Source: Nocardia shimofusensis NBRC 100134 (lineage in GTDB: Bacteria > Actinomycetota > Actinomycetes > Mycobacteriales > Mycobacteriaceae). From it: a stretch of DNA of 64,000 bases. The notes under the pieces are model-generated. The model made no database searches and had not been told where the DNA came from. It saw only the letters and a list, made by a program, of their open reading frames with translations. The position numbers and the translations under genes are program-made. Of this stretch, positions 22,732 to 32,258 are shown piece by piece. Numbering within the stretch: the stretch's first letter is position 1; each line of letters opens with the position of its first letter. The stretch is from positions 1-64,000 of the forward strand of contig NZ_BDBT01000013.1 in NCBI RefSeq assembly GCF_001613125.1, given 5' to 3'.

Positions 22732-24386
22732 ATCTGCTCCGGCGCGCTCACGCCGAGCAGGGCCAGGCCGTTGGCCAGCACCTGCCGGGTGGCGTTGACC
22801 ATGACCAGCCGCGCGGCGTTGAGCGGGGAGACCGGCTCGTCACCCAGCGGCAGCACGCGCAGCTTGGCGTTGGTCTGGAACCGGTGGTAGGCGCCGGCCA
22901 GTTCTTCCAGGTAGCGGGCCACCCGGTGCGGTTCGCGCAGGCTCGCCGCGCTCGACACCACCCGCGGGTACTCGCCGATCGTGCGGATCAGCTCGCCTTC
23001 CTCGTCGGCGGTGAGCTGGGACAGGTCCGGGGTCACGCTCGCGTAGTCGAAGGCGGCGGCATTGCGGCCGATCGACGCGGTCCTGGCGTGCGCGTACTGC
23101 ACGTAGTAGACCGGGTTCTCGTTCTTCTGGCTGGTCCACAGGTTCAGGTCGATGTCGACGCTGGAGTTCACCGACCAGCGCACCAGCGCGTAGCGCGCGG
23201 CGTCCACGCCGATGGCCTCGACCAGGTCGTCGAGGGTAACCACGGTGCCCGCGCGCTTGCTCATCCGCACGGCCTGACCGTCGCGCACCAGGTTCACCAT
23301 CTGGCCGATGAGCACCTCGACGGTGGCCGGGTCGTCGCCGAACGCGGCGGCGGCGGCCTTCAACCGGCCGATGTAGCCGTGGTGGTCGGCGCCGAGCATG
23401 TAGATGCACAGGTCGAAACCGCGCTTGCGCTTGTTCTGGAAGTAGGCGATGTCACCGGCGATGTAGGCGGCGTTGCCGTCGCTCTTGATGACCACGCGGT
23501 CCTGGTCGTCGCCGTACTCGGAGCTGGCGATCCACCACGCGCCGTCCTTCTGGTACAGGTCGCCGGAGGACTTGAGCTGCTCGACGGCCGCCTCGACGGC
23601 ACCGGAGGCGAACAGCGAACTCTCGTTGAAGTAGACGTCGAAGTCGGTGCCGAAATCGTGCAGCGTCTGCTTGATGTGGGTGAACATCAGCTCCACGCCC
23701 TCGGCGCGGAACAGCTCGTGCCGCGCCGCCTCGGGCAGGTTCGGCGCGTCCGGATGGGCCGCCACGATCTGCTCGGCGATCTCACCGATGTAGGCGCCCG
23801 CGTAGCCGTTCTCCGGGGTCGGCTGTCCGGTCGCGGCGGCGACCAGCGAGGCGGCGAACCGGTCGATCTGCGCGCCGTGGTCGTTGAAGTAGTACTCCCT
23901 GGTCACCTCGGCGCCCTGGGCGAGCAGGACCCGGCCCAGCGCGTCGCCGACCGCGGCCCAGCGGGTGCCGCCCAGATGCACCGGCCCGGTCGGGTTCGCC
24001 GAGACGAATTCCAGGTTGATCTTCAGACCGGACAGCGCCTCGGAGGTGCCGTAGGCCGCGCCCGCGGCCAGCACCCGCTCGAGCACCGTGCCCTGCGCCG
24101 CGGCCGCCAGGCGGATGTTGAGGAAGCCGGGGCCGGCCACTTCGGCGGAGGTCACGCCGTCGGCGGAGGTCAGCGCGTCGGCCAGCCAGCCGGCCAGATC
24201 GCGCGGGTTCGCGCCCGCCTTCTTCGCCACCTTCATCGCCAGATTCGTGGCATAGTCGCCGTGTTCGGGGTTACGCGGACGCTCCACAGTGACCTCGTCA
24301 GGCAGCACGGTGGGATCGAGCCCACGCTCGACGAGCACCTTCGCCGCAGTGGCGTGAAGGAGATCTGCAAGGTCAGCTGGAGTCAC
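22728..24386 (-). CDS. argS: Arginyl-tRNA synthetase
   Basis: Class I synthetase charging tRNA-Arg (552 residues). The order is an N-terminal tRNA-contact domain, the HIGH-type motif in [11 protein letters not shown], the KMSKS-equivalent [12 protein letters not shown], and the helical anticodon-binding C-terminus. It starts at a GTG and is the first gene of the lysine/threonine operon. A tRNA-Arg (CCG) gene lies 1.9 kb away on the other strand. Confidence 0.97.
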   Translation of the reverse strand: MTPADLADLLHATAAKVLVERGLDPTVLPDEVTVERPRNPEHGDYATNLAMKVAKKAGANPRDLAGWLADALTSADGVTSAEVAGPGFLNIRLAAAAQGTVLERVLAAGAAYGTSEALSGLKINLEFVSANPTGPVHLGGTRWAAVGDALGRVLLAQGAEVTREYYFNDHGAQIDRFAASLVAAATGQPTPENGYAGAYIGEIAEQIVAAHPDAPNLPEAARHELFRAEGVELMFTHIKQTLHDFGTDFDVYFNESSLFASGAVEAAVEQLKSSGDLYQKDGAWWIASSEYGDDQDRVVIKSDGNAAYIAGDIAYFQNKRKRGFDLCIYMLGADHHGYIGRLKAAAAAFGDDPATVEVLIGQMVNLVRDGQAVRMSKRAGTVVTLDDLVEAIGVDAARYALVRWSVNSSVDIDLNLWTSQKNENPVYYVQYAHARTASIGRNAAAFDYASVTPDLSQLTADEEGELIRTIGEYPRVVSSAASLREPHRVARYLEELAGAYHRFQTNAKLRVLPLGDEPVSPLNAARLVMVNATRQVLANGLALLGVSAPEQM

Positions 24387-24492
24387 GAGTCTCTATCCTA
24401 TGGTCTGGGCAGGTGAACACCTTCGGGCGGGCACCGCCGCCGACCTTCCGGCCGAACCACACGGTTCATCACAGCGAGAGAGCACACGAGCG

Positions 24493-25386
24493 ATGCCGAG
24501 TAGCAAGAGCGCCTCGAAGTCGGCCAAGGCCGTGCGAGCCGCGGGCAAGACTTCTTCGTCCCGTACTCCGGGCGGTGGTAAGGGCGGCCTTCCGGGGAAC
24601 CGTCAGATCCCGTGGATGGCGATCGGTGCGGCGGCGGTAATCATCGCATTGATCGGTGCGCTGGCCTACAGCCTGGTGCCCAAGTACCGCGAGCAGGCCG
24701 AGCTGGCGAAGTACACGCCCAGCGCCGAGCAGCAGGATCCGGCCCTGGAGATCGACGGCGTGGTCACCGTCGACTACAGCAAGACCACCGGTAAGCACGT
24801 GCTGCCCACCGACCGCGTCGGCTACGACCAGAAGCCGCCCTTCGGCGGGTCGCACGACTCCGAGTGGGCCGACTGCAGCGGCACGGTCTACAGCCAGGCC
24901 ATGCGCAACGAGAACGCCGTGCACTCCCTCGAGCACGGGGCGGTGTGGATCGCTTACAACCCGGACAAGGTCGACAACGCCGCCATCGACACCTTGGAGA
25001 GCAAGGTCGACGGCAAGGCCTACACGTTCATGTCGCCGTACCCGGATCTGGATTCGCCGATCGCGCTGCAGTCCTGGGGCCATCAGCTGAAGCTGGACAG
25101 CGCCGACGATCCGCGCGTCAACCAGTTCATCACCGCGCTGCGCCAGAATCCCTACACCCACCCCGAGGTCGGCGGCTCCTGCTCCAACCCGATGTTCGAC
25201 CGGGACAACCCGACCCCGTTCGATCCGACGCCGCCGGGTCCGGATGCCAAGGCCGTCGACGGCTCCGATGTCGCCACCGACCCGACCGCGGGCGCGGGCG
25301 GCATGATCCCCGGCGTACCGAGCCTGCCGGGCATGCCCGGTCTGCCCGCCGGGCAGCTGCCCGCCCAGCCGCTGCCCGGCGAATGA
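24493..25386 (+). CDS. DUF3105 membrane-anchored extracytoplasmic protein
   Basis: Protein of 297 residues. A basic, Ser/Lys-rich cytosolic N-terminus (~40 residues) is followed by one membrane helix (IGAAAVIIALIGALAYSLV). Next is the DUF3105 domain with PPFGGSHDSEWADCSG, SLEHGAVWIAYNP and a late Cys in GGSCSNP that may pair with the first. The tail is Pro/Gly-rich. Function is unknown. The ATG at 24493 was chosen over an open frame reaching 24400. It overlaps the next gene by four bases, which suggests a joint role. Confidence 0.88.
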   Translation: MPSSKSASKSAKAVRAAGKTSSSRTPGGGKGGLPGNRQIPWMAIGAAAVIIALIGALAYSLVPKYREQAELAKYTPSAEQQDPALEIDGVVTVDYSKTTGKHVLPTDRVGYDQKPPFGGSHDSEWADCSGTVYSQAMRNENAVHSLEHGAVWIAYNPDKVDNAAIDTLESKVDGKAYTFMSPYPDLDSPIALQSWGHQLKLDSADDPRVNQFITALRQNPYTHPEVGGSCSNPMFDRDNPTPFDPTPPGPDAKAVDGSDVATDPTAGAGGMIPGVPSLPGMPGLPAGQLPAQPLPGE

Positions 25387-26162
25387 CCGCCCGCGACGAC
25401 ATGAGCGATCCGAACACGGAGACGACCGACGCGGCGACGACCGACACCGCGACGACCGACACCGAGCGGAACGCTCCCGCCGGGCCCGGGGAAGGCCGGG
25501 CGGGCAGCGGGCAGCGCCGACCCGGCACCGCGGCGCTCGTATTCGGCGCCGTCGCCGCGATCCTGCTCGGCGTGGTGATCGGCGTGGTGATCCGGCTCCC
25601 GCTCGACGGCCACGCCGAGCCCGACCCGAACGCCGTCGACATCGGTTTCCTGCAGGACATGTCCGCCCACCACAACCAAGCCGTGGAGATGGCGGGTATC
25701 GCGCTCACCCGCTCGACCGACACCGAGGTACGCACCCTCGCCTACGACATCCTCACCACGCAGGCGAACCAGATCGGCCGTATGCAGGGCTGGCTACAGA
25801 TGTGGAACGAATCCGCGCAGACCGTCGAGGGCCACATGGGCTGGATGACCGACGCCGGCGGTCATCGGCACGGCGGGAGCGAGCACACCGGCCCGGTCGA
25901 CACCATGCCGGGCATGGCCTCGCGCGACGACCTCGAAGCTCTGCGCCGCGCCTCCTCCCCCGAACTCGACACCCTGTTCCTGAGCCTGATGCTGCGCCAT
26001 CACCAGGGCGGAATCCCGATGCTCGAGTACGCGGGCGAGCACGCCGCCACCACCGCCGTGCGTACCTTCTCGGCCGGTATGGCCGCCAGCCAGGCCGCCG
26101 AATCCGAACTGCTCACCGACATGCTCACCGCCCGCGGCGGCACCCCGCTTCCCCTCGAGTGA
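25383..26162 (+). CDS. DUF305 family protein, membrane anchored
   Basis: Protein of 259 residues. A Thr/Asp-rich N-terminus is followed by one membrane helix (LVFGAVAAILLGVVIGVVI) and a four-helix DUF305 domain with the paired His motifs DMSAHHNQAVEMA and LMLRHHQGGIPML, suited to metal binding. Family members are linked to copper handling or ferritin-like folds. The ATG overlaps the upstream TGA (ATGA), so it is coupled to the DUF3105 gene. Confidence 0.88.
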   Translation: MTARDDMSDPNTETTDAATTDTATTDTERNAPAGPGEGRAGSGQRRPGTAALVFGAVAAILLGVVIGVVIRLPLDGHAEPDPNAVDIGFLQDMSAHHNQAVEMAGIALTRSTDTEVRTLAYDILTTQANQIGRMQGWLQMWNESAQTVEGHMGWMTDAGGHRHGGSEHTGPVDTMPGMASRDDLEALRRASSPELDTLFLSLMLRHHQGGIPMLEYAGEHAATTAVRTFSAGMAASQAAESELLTDMLTARGGTPLPLE

Positions 26163-26200
26163 CCGCTCGGTCCCTCAACTGGCCCGTCGCGGCACCGTTT

Positions 26201-26230
26201 TGGCGTCGCGGCGGGCCATGCGCTACGCTT
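26201..26230 (+). promoter_or_regulatory. Promoter of tRNA-Arg
   Basis: TTGGCG (26201-26206) and TACGCT (26225-26230) are separated by 18 bases, about 48 bases before the mature tRNA. Confidence 0.6.
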
Positions 26231-26277
26231 GGCCCGCCCGATCGAGCGGTCTCACAGCTCGGATCGGCGTCTATCCC

Positions 26278-26350
26278 GCCCTCGTAGCTCAGGGGATAGA
26301 GCGTCTGCCTCCGGAGCAGAAGGCCGCAGGTTCGAATCCTGCCGAGGGCA
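26278..26350 (+). tRNA. tRNA-Arg (anticodon CCG)
   Basis: Complete cloverleaf of 73 nucleotides. The 7-bp acceptor stem is GCCCTCG/CGAGGGC, the D arm GCTC/GAGC, the anticodon stem TCTGC/GCAGA with loop CTCCGGA (anticodon at 26311-26313), and the T arm GCAGG-TTCGAAT-CCTGC. CCA is not encoded. It reads CGG codons. Confidence 0.97.
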
Positions 26351-26358
26351 CAGACCAT

Positions 26359-26396
26359 GAAAGAGCCCGATCGACGTCCGTCGATCGGGCTCTTTC
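26359..26396 (+). terminator. Terminator after tRNA-Arg
   Basis: A perfect 18-bp stem (26359-26376 / 26379-26396) with a 2-base loop begins nine bases after the tRNA. Confidence 0.88.
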
Positions 26397-26423
26397 GTCT
26401 CGATGTGAGTGCGGAACCACCGA

Positions 26424-26461
26424 CAGAGCCCGATCGGGGAGGAATCCTCGATCGGGCTCTG
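26424..26461 (-). terminator. Terminator after tRNA-Cys
   Basis: A 13-bp perfect stem (26424-26436 / 26449-26461) lies 24 bases after tRNA-Cys on the minus strand. It shares the core GAGCCCGATCG with the tRNA-Arg terminator. Confidence 0.78.
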
Positions 26462-26485
26462 CCGAGGGCGCACCGGCAGCGTTGA

Positions 26486-26557
26486 GCGAGCGGCGGGAAT
26501 CGAACCCGCGTAGACGGCTTTGCAGACCGTTGCCTGAACCTCTCAGCCACGCCCGCA
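26486..26557 (-). tRNA. tRNA-Cys (anticodon GCA)
   Basis: Cloverleaf of about 72 nucleotides on the minus strand. The acceptor stem GCGGGCG pairs with CGCTCGC (one G-T), the discriminator is T, the anticodon loop is CTGCAAA with GCA at 26522-26524, and the T arm is GCGGG-TTCGATT-CCCGC. It is convergent with tRNA-Arg. Confidence 0.95.
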
Positions 26558-26706
26558 CGGCCTGTACAGACTGCCCGGCGGCGGGGCGGCGGGGCGAGAG
26601 TTACGGTCACCCTGATTCCAATGCTCGACGGCGATTCGTGCGAATCGGGCATACCGAGTACCGCGGAATCGCCGCCGACGGCGGCCGACGTGCGATGATC
26701 GAACGC

Positions 26707-27267
26707 ATGTCTGCGCCACGTCCGCTTCCGCTCGATCCGATCGAGGAGGCCCGCCGCCAGTGGGTCGATCACGGCTGGGGCGAAGCCGCCGACGGAATGG
26801 CCGTGGTGACCTCGCTGGTGCGCGCACAGCAGATCGTGATGGCCCGGGTCGACGAGGCGCTCAAGCCGACCGGACTGACCTTCTCGCGCTACGAACTGTT
26901 GCGGCTGTTGAGTTTCAGCAAGACCGGAGCGCTGCCGATGGCCAAGGCCAGCGCGCGGTTGCAGGTCCATCCCACCAGCGTCACCAACACGGTGGACCGG
27001 CTGGAGGCGGCCGGATTGGTCACGCGTGTCCCACATCCCAGCGACCGCCGGGCCACACTCATCGAAATCACCGATGCGGGAAGGAAATCCGTGGCGGTCG
27101 CGACGGAGGAACTCAACGCCAAGGTCTTCGCGCAACCGGGGCTGGCACCGGACCGGCTCGGCACGCTGTTACAGCTGCTGGCCGAGTTCCGACACGCGGC
27201 GGGCGACTTCGACACCGACGGTTCCCCGGTCCGCTGGGCGGGCGGTTCGACACCGGATGGCGGCTGA
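26707..27267 (+). CDS. MarR family transcriptional regulator
   Basis: Winged-helix DNA-binding protein of 186 residues. The recognition region is QVHPTSVTNTVDRLEAAGLV, and the wing is SDRRATLIEITDAG. Dimer helices flank it at both ends. An ATG at 26695 would add four residues. It is 69 bases before the Hsp70-like gene on the same strand and might regulate it; no clear operator was found. The ligand is unknown. Confidence 0.9.
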   Translation: MSAPRPLPLDPIEEARRQWVDHGWGEAADGMAVVTSLVRAQQIVMARVDEALKPTGLTFSRYELLRLLSFSKTGALPMAKASARLQVHPTSVTNTVDRLEAAGLVTRVPHPSDRRATLIEITDAGRKSVAVATEELNAKVFAQPGLAPDRLGTLLQLLAEFRHAAGDFDTDGSPVRWAGGSTPDGG

Positions 27268-27336
27268 TCGGCCGACCGGTCGAGCACCTGCACCTTCGTC
27301 TTGGCACTCGGCCGGAAAAGGGCCACCATTGACGCC

Positions 27337-28422
27337 ATGGTGCTGGTCTTGGGGGTTTCCGCGGGCGCGGGTGGCGCGCGGGCGATCCTCACCCATTCCG
27401 ACCAGCCGCACCTGCCGCCCATCGATTCCTGCGCGGTCGACCGCCGCCCCGGTGCCGATGTCGACGAGGCGGTCTTCGAGGTCATCCGGCTGATGAGCTT
27501 GTCGGCGCAGCACCGCGACGAGCTGATCGCCAGCACCGCGGTGACCTGCCGCTGCCCCGAGCACGCCGAGAGCGTCCGGCGCGCGGCGGGCAGACGCAGG
27601 CTCACAATCGTCGACGAGCCGCTGGCCCAGCTGCGCTACCTGCGCTTCACCGGGCGACTGCCGGGATCGGGTTCGGTCGTCATCTACGACCTGGGCAGCT
27701 CGGGCCTGACCCTCACCCAGGTCGACACTCGTGCCGACGCCGTCATGGCGATCGATCACAGCAACTCCCCCGGCGGCGACGACTACGACGCGCTGCTGCG
27801 CAACCGGCTCGCCCAGGCCGGGGTGCATTCCGACCGTGCCGCCGCCCGCCGCCACCGCGAAGAACTCAGCACCGCCCGGGTGGTCACCGCCATCGACCCC
27901 GGTTCCGGCGGGCGCGCCGTGCTCACCCACAGCGATCTCGCCGAACTGCTCACCGAGGGGGTGCGCCGGTCGGCGACGACGGTCCAGCGGCTGATCGAGC
28001 GGACCGGCACGCGGCCGGAAGCGTTGGTGCTGGTCGGTGGCTGCGCGCGCAGCCCGATCGTGTGCGAGGAACTCGCGGAGGTGATCGATCTGCCGATCGT
28101 CTACGACCCCGAGCCCGAGCACGTCTCGGCGCGGGGAGCGGTGCTGCTGGCCGCCGAGCGCCCCTCCGGCGACGTGCACATGCCGCGCCTGCGCACCGAT
28201 CCGGTGACGCCCGCGGGCACCGGCTCAACCACCGCGCGGGGAGTCGGGCGCTGGAAGCTGATCACCGCCGCCGTGGTGACCCTCGGCCTCGGCGCGACGG
28301 TCGCCGGGCTGCTCGTGTTCGGCCGGGACACCGACCCCACGCAGGACACCGATTCGACCCCGACCCTGATCATCCCGCTGACGGTGGAGTCCGCACCGGC
28401 GAATCCCTCGCCGACGAACTGA
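27337..28422 (+). CDS. Hsp70/actin-fold ATPase-like protein with C-terminal membrane anchor
   Basis: Protein of 361 residues that resembles only the nucleotide-binding part of DnaK. It has a connect-type element VDEPLAQLRYLRFTG, phosphate-2 motif VVIYDLGSSGLTL (about 114-126) and adenosine motif LVLVGGCARSPIVCEEL (about 230-246). The first phosphate loop (VLGVSAGAGGARAIL) is degenerate. No substrate-binding domain follows; instead a linker leads to one membrane helix (TAAVVTLGLGATVAGLLVF) and a short outside tail. Similar anchored Hsp70-like proteins occur in actinobacteria, mostly without known roles. Whether it binds or hydrolyses ATP is open. Confidence 0.78.
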   Translation: MVLVLGVSAGAGGARAILTHSDQPHLPPIDSCAVDRRPGADVDEAVFEVIRLMSLSAQHRDELIASTAVTCRCPEHAESVRRAAGRRRLTIVDEPLAQLRYLRFTGRLPGSGSVVIYDLGSSGLTLTQVDTRADAVMAIDHSNSPGGDDYDALLRNRLAQAGVHSDRAAARRHREELSTARVVTAIDPGSGGRAVLTHSDLAELLTEGVRRSATTVQRLIERTGTRPEALVLVGGCARSPIVCEELAEVIDLPIVYDPEPEHVSARGAVLLAAERPSGDVHMPRLRTDPVTPAGTGSTTARGVGRWKLITAAVVTLGLGATVAGLLVFGRDTDPTQDTDSTPTLIIPLTVESAPANPSPTN

Positions 28423-28490
28423 GTCGCGCAGGCGCGTGGCTAGCATGGGCGGCGGACCGATCGACCGCTCGACCCCCGGGGGAACCTCAC

Positions 28491-29354
28491 GTGTCGTACA
28501 CGACCGCTCGAACGATGTACACCACCGCCAATGCCGTCCTGCGCGCGCATCGCGGACTGCGTTCGTTCCCGGTCGCCTCGGCGCTGGTCGGGCTCGGCTT
28601 CACCGGCGCGGCCTTCGCCACCCTGTTCTTCACCGGCCTCGGGGTAGCCTCCCCGATCCCGTATCCGACGGTGTTCGTGGTGTATCTGCTGTGCGTGACG
28701 ATGACTGTCGTGGGCAACGCGGGCCTGATCACCCAGGCCGACAATGTGCTGCGCGGCGGCTGGGCCGACCCGAAGGCCGGGCGGCGCGCGGGCCGGTCCC
28801 GTTTCTTCGCGCTGCTGCCCTGGGCCCTGGCGGTCGCGATCGTGCTGCCGGTGCTGCGGTTGTTCGAACGCACCGCCCGCGAGCCCGGTGTGCCGGGGCC
28901 GAATCGGGCCACCCCGTGGTCGGACATCGCCTATCTGGTGCTGCCGATGATCGTGCTGGAACGTCGTGGCCCGGTCGAGGCGGTGCGCGCCGCCCGGGAA
29001 TGCCACGCGCGTGTCTGGGGTCCCGGCGTCGCGAGCACCACCCGTCTGGGCACCCTCGGCTACGTCCTCGTCCTGGCGGGCGGCCTGCTGAGCATGCTGA
29101 TCGGCACCGTCCTCGGCGCGCTGGCCGACGAACTCGTCGGCGGTGTGCTGCTCTCGACGGTCGGCTGCTGGCTCGGCCTCGGTGCTTTCATCACCGTGCT
29201 GGCCTTCTACTCCGCCGCCAACACCGTCTACTCGGCCGCGCTGTACCGCTACGCCGTGGACGGTCGCACTCCCCCGGCCTTCGCGGGCATGGACCTCGCC
29301 CGCGCCTTCCACAGCGGGGACTTCCCCGCGGACCACTACGACGGCTACCGGTAG
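28491..29354 (+). CDS. Polytopic membrane protein, DUF6159-like
   Basis: Protein of 287 residues with about six membrane spans, including VIVLPVLRLFER and YVLVLAGGLLSMLIGTVLG. The soluble stretch APWSDIAYLVLPMIVLE-type region followed by RGPVEAVRAARE resembles DUF6159/YhhN-like membrane proteins; the family name is tentative. It starts at GTG 28491 with GGGGGAA upstream. It follows the Hsp70-like gene by 68 bases and ends before a strong bidirectional hairpin. Confidence 0.78.
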   Translation: MSYTTARTMYTTANAVLRAHRGLRSFPVASALVGLGFTGAAFATLFFTGLGVASPIPYPTVFVVYLLCVTMTVVGNAGLITQADNVLRGGWADPKAGRRAGRSRFFALLPWALAVAIVLPVLRLFERTAREPGVPGPNRATPWSDIAYLVLPMIVLERRGPVEAVRAARECHARVWGPGVASTTRLGTLGYVLVLAGGLLSMLIGTVLGALADELVGGVLLSTVGCWLGLGAFITVLAFYSAANTVYSAALYRYAVDGRTPPAFAGMDLARAFHSGDFPADHYDGYR

Positions 29355-29445
29355 TCCGGCTCGTGCCCGCGCGAATCAGCGCGGGCCGAGGGTGTACTCC
29401 GCCTACGCGCAGCGGGGCGCTGCGTCCGTGAGATCTGCCCGGAAA

Positions 29446-29488
29446 CGGCAACGGCCCACGTGCTGCGGTAGCGCGTGGGCCGTTGCCG
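29446..29488. terminator. Bidirectional terminator between membrane protein and echA
   Basis: An 18-bp stem with one mispair (29446-29463 / 29471-29488) and a 7-base loop, 12 bases past the echA stop and 91 past the opposing gene's stop. Confidence 0.85.
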
Positions 29489-29500
29489 AGAAGCGGGAGG

Positions 29501-30295
29501 TCAGCGGTTGCCGAACTGGGCGGGCCGCTTCTCCACGAAGGCCGCCATGCCTTCCTTCTGGTCCTCGATCGCGAACAGCGAGTGGAAGACCCGGCGCTCG
29601 AAACGCAGCCCCTCGGACAGGGTGGTCTCGAAGGAGCGGTTGACCGCTTCCTTGGCGATCATGGTGACCGGCACCGACATCGAGGCGATGGTCTCGGCGA
29701 CCTGCTGGGCGGTGTCGAGCAGCTCGGCCGCGGGCACGATGCGCGAGACCAGACCGGCCCGCTCGGCTTCCTCGGCGTCCATATTGCGGCCGGTCAGCAC
29801 CAGATCCATGGCCTTGGCCTTGCCGACGGCCCTGGTCAGGCGCTGGGAGCCGCCGATGCCGGGGATGACGCCCAGCTTGATCTCGGGCTGGCCGAACTTG
29901 GCGGTGTCGGCGGCGAGCAGGATGTCGCAGATCATCGCCAGCTCGCAGCCGCCGCCGAGGGCGTAGCCCGCCACAGCCGCGATGGTGGGCTTGCGGAAGT
30001 TGGCCAGCCGCTCCCAACGCGCGAAGTAGTCGTCCATGAACATGTCCATGTACGTCTTGGGCTGCATTTCCTTGATGTCGGCGCCCGCGGCGAAGGCCCG
30101 CTCCGAACCGGTGATGACGACCGCGCCGATCTCGTCGTCACGCTCGAGCTCGTCGAGGGCGGCGATGATGTCGTCGAGCACCTGCGCGTTGAGGGCGTTG
30201 AGCGCCTTGGGACGGTTCAGCGTGATCCAGCCGACCGCGCCCTTGCCTGCGCTGTTGGGCCTGCGCTCGAGCAGAATCGTCTCGAAGTCGGTCAC
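29501..30295 (-). CDS. Enoyl-CoA hydratase
   Basis: Crotonase-fold enzyme of 264 residues that hydrates 2-enoyl-CoA. In this operon methacrylyl-CoA is a likely substrate. The oxyanion-hole segments [11 protein letters not shown] and [10 protein letters not shown] are present. The first catalytic Glu is in FGQPEIKLG; the second position reads AMDLVLTG, with Asp where mammalian crotonase has Glu. It starts at a GTG overlapping the mmsB stop and is the last gene of the valine operon. Confidence 0.93.
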   Translation of the reverse strand: MTDFETILLERRPNSAGKGAVGWITLNRPKALNALNAQVLDDIIAALDELERDDEIGAVVITGSERAFAAGADIKEMQPKTYMDMFMDDYFARWERLANFRKPTIAAVAGYALGGGCELAMICDILLAADTAKFGQPEIKLGVIPGIGGSQRLTRAVGKAKAMDLVLTGRNMDAEEAERAGLVSRIVPAAELLDTAQQVAETIASMSVPVTMIAKEAVNRSFETTLSEGLRFERRVFHSLFAIEDQKEGMAAFVEKRPAQFGNR

Positions 30296-31191
30296 TTGTC
30301 ACCCTCTTGCTCGGAACGGTTGCGGACATCGGTGACGATAGCCGAGAAGTCACGGTGGCCGTCGGTCTGGTTGAACCGGGTGTAGATCTCGGCGGCGAGC
30401 GCGCCGAGCTGCCCGTCGACGCCGTTGTCACGCAACGCGTTGGCGGCCAGACCCAGGTCCTTGGTCATCAGCGCGGTGGCGAAGCCCGGCTTGTAGTCGT
30501 TGTTGGCCGGGCTGGCCGGAACCGGACCGGGCACCGGGCAGTAGCTGGTCAGCGCCCAGCTCTGGCCCGAGGCGGTGGAGACCACGTCGAAGAAGGACTG
30601 GTGGCTCAGGCCCAGCTTCTCGCCCAGTACCAGCGCCTCCGACAGCGCCACCATCGAGATGCCCAGCAGCATGTTGTTGCAGATCTTGGCGGCCTGGCCC
30701 ACACCCGCGCCACCGCAGTGCACGACCTTGCCGCCCATCACCTCGAGCACCGGCAGCGCGGCGGCGAAGTCGGCCTCCTGCCCGCCGACCATGAAGGTCA
30801 GCGTGCCCGCGGCCGCACCGGCGACACCGCCGGAGACCGGGGCGTCGACCGCGCGGTGACCGGCCGCGACGGCCTTCTCGGCGGCGGCCTTGGCGTCGGC
30901 GACGTCGATGGTCGAGCAGTCGATGAACAGCGTGCCGGGGTCGGCGACCGGCAGCAGGTCGGCGTAGACGTCGAGCACCAGCTTGCCGTTGGGCAGCATG
31001 GTGATGACGATCTCGCGGCCCGCCGCGGCCTCGACGGCGGTGGTGACGACGGTGGCGCCGTCGGTGCGGGCCTGCTCCTGCGCGGCCGGGGCCGGGTCGA
31101 AGGCGACGACGTCGTAGCCGGCCTTCACCAGGTTGGCGGCCATCGGCCCGCCCATATTGCCCAGGCCGAGGAATCCGATCTTCTTGCTCAC
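30292..31191 (-). CDS. mmsB: 3-hydroxyisobutyrate dehydrogenase
   Basis: NAD-dependent oxidation of 3-hydroxyisobutyrate to methylmalonate semialdehyde. The N-terminal [20 protein letters not shown], substrate-site [16 protein letters not shown] and catalytic Lys in [13 protein letters not shown] identify the family (299 residues). It starts at a GTG that overlaps the preceding stop and overlaps the next gene likewise. Confidence 0.96.
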   Translation of the reverse strand: MSKKIGFLGLGNMGGPMAANLVKAGYDVVAFDPAPAAQEQARTDGATVVTTAVEAAAGREIVITMLPNGKLVLDVYADLLPVADPGTLFIDCSTIDVADAKAAAEKAVAAGHRAVDAPVSGGVAGAAAGTLTFMVGGQEADFAAALPVLEVMGGKVVHCGGAGVGQAAKICNNMLLGISMVALSEALVLGEKLGLSHQSFFDVVSTASGQSWALTSYCPVPGPVPASPANNDYKPGFATALMTKDLGLAANALRDNGVDGQLGALAAEIYTRFNQTDGHRDFSAIVTDVRNRSEQEGDK

Positions 31192-32258
31192 TGCTGTGCC
31201 TCCGGGGTCACCAGACCCAGTTCCCTGTCACCGAGTTCGACGAAGTAGGCCGCGACCTGTTCGTCGGTGACATCGGCGAGGGTCGCCGGGTTCCATTGCG
31301 GGTTGCGGTCCTTGTCGATCACCTGCGCGCGGATGCCCTCGACCAGGTCGTGGGAGCCGAGCGAGGCGATGGACACGCGGTACTCCTCGTTCAGCACCGC
31401 CTCCAGGCTGGTCAGCTCGCGCGCGGCGCGCAGCGAACGCAGCGTGACCTTCAGCGCGACAGGCGATTTCGCCAGGATCTCGGCTGCCGCCGCCCTCGCC
31501 TCCGGCGCGTCGGCGGTCTCCAGGCGGGACACGATCTCCTCCACCGTGCCCGCGCCGTAGCAGGCGTCGATCCAGTCGCGCTGGGCGGCCAGGCCGGATT
31601 CCGGTGCGGCCGTGGCGAACTTGGCGATCGCGATGTCGGCGGGCTCGGTGCGCAGGGTGTCCAGCAACGCCGGGATGTTCTCCGAGCTGACGAAGTAGTC
31701 GGCGAAGCCGGTGGCGATGGCGTCGCCCGCGGTCATCCTGGCGGTGGTCAGCGCCACGTGCGTGCCGATCTCCCCCGGCGCGCGCGAGAGCAGGTAGGTG
31801 CCGCCCACGTCGGGAACGAAACCGATGCCGACCTCGGGCATGCCGATCTTGGAGCGCTCGGTGACGATGCGGTGGCTGCCGTGCCCGGACAAACCGACGC
31901 CGCCGCCCATCACGATGCCGTCCATGACCACGACGTACGGCTTGGGGTAGCTGCCGATGAGCGCGTTGAGGATGTACTCGTCGCGCCAGAACACACCGGT
32001 GGGCGAGTCGGCGTTCGCGCCGCCGGACTTGGCGTCGGCGTGGATGGCGACGATGTCGCCGCCCGCGCACAGGCCGCGCTCACCCGCGCCGGTGACGACG
32101 ACGGTGCGGACCTCGTCGTCGTCGGCCCAGGACCGCAGCGCGTCGGTGATGGCCAGCGCCATCGGATGATTCAGCGCGTTGATGGCCTTGGGCCGGTTGA
32201 GCGTGATCAGGCCGAGGCCGTCACGCTTGTCGATCAAGACTTCTGGTTCGGTGGTCAT
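31188..32258 (-). CDS. 3-hydroxyisobutyryl-CoA hydrolase
   Basis: Crotonase-fold thioesterase releasing 3-hydroxyisobutyrate from its CoA ester (356 residues). It is longer than hydratases. The active-site stretch MPEVGIGFVPDVGGTYLLSR carries both Glu and Asp of the human hydrolase, which favours hydrolase over hydratase. The ATG at 32258 (MTTEPEVLIDKRDG) overlaps the acyl-CoA dehydrogenase stop by four bases. The gene acts between the hydratase and mmsB steps. Confidence 0.93.
   Translation of the reverse strand: MTTEPEVLIDKRDGLGLITLNRPKAINALNHPMALAITDALRSWADDDEVRTVVVTGAGERGLCAGGDIVAIHADAKSGGANADSPTGVFWRDEYILNALIGSYPKPYVVVMDGIVMGGGVGLSGHGSHRIVTERSKIGMPEVGIGFVPDVGGTYLLSRAPGEIGTHVALTTARMTAGDAIATGFADYFVSSENIPALLDTLRTEPADIAIAKFATAAPESGLAAQRDWIDACYGAGTVEEIVSRLETADAPEARAAAAEILAKSPVALKVTLRSLRAARELTSLEAVLNEEYRVSIASLGSHDLVEGIRAQVIDKDRNPQWNPATLADVTDEQVAAYFVELGDRELGLVTPEAQQ

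Noticed and set aside
26338..26470. Prophage attachment site pair at tRNA-Arg
   Set aside because: The 11-bp repeat encloses only 120 bases of terminators and no integrase; kept only as a low-confidence remark.
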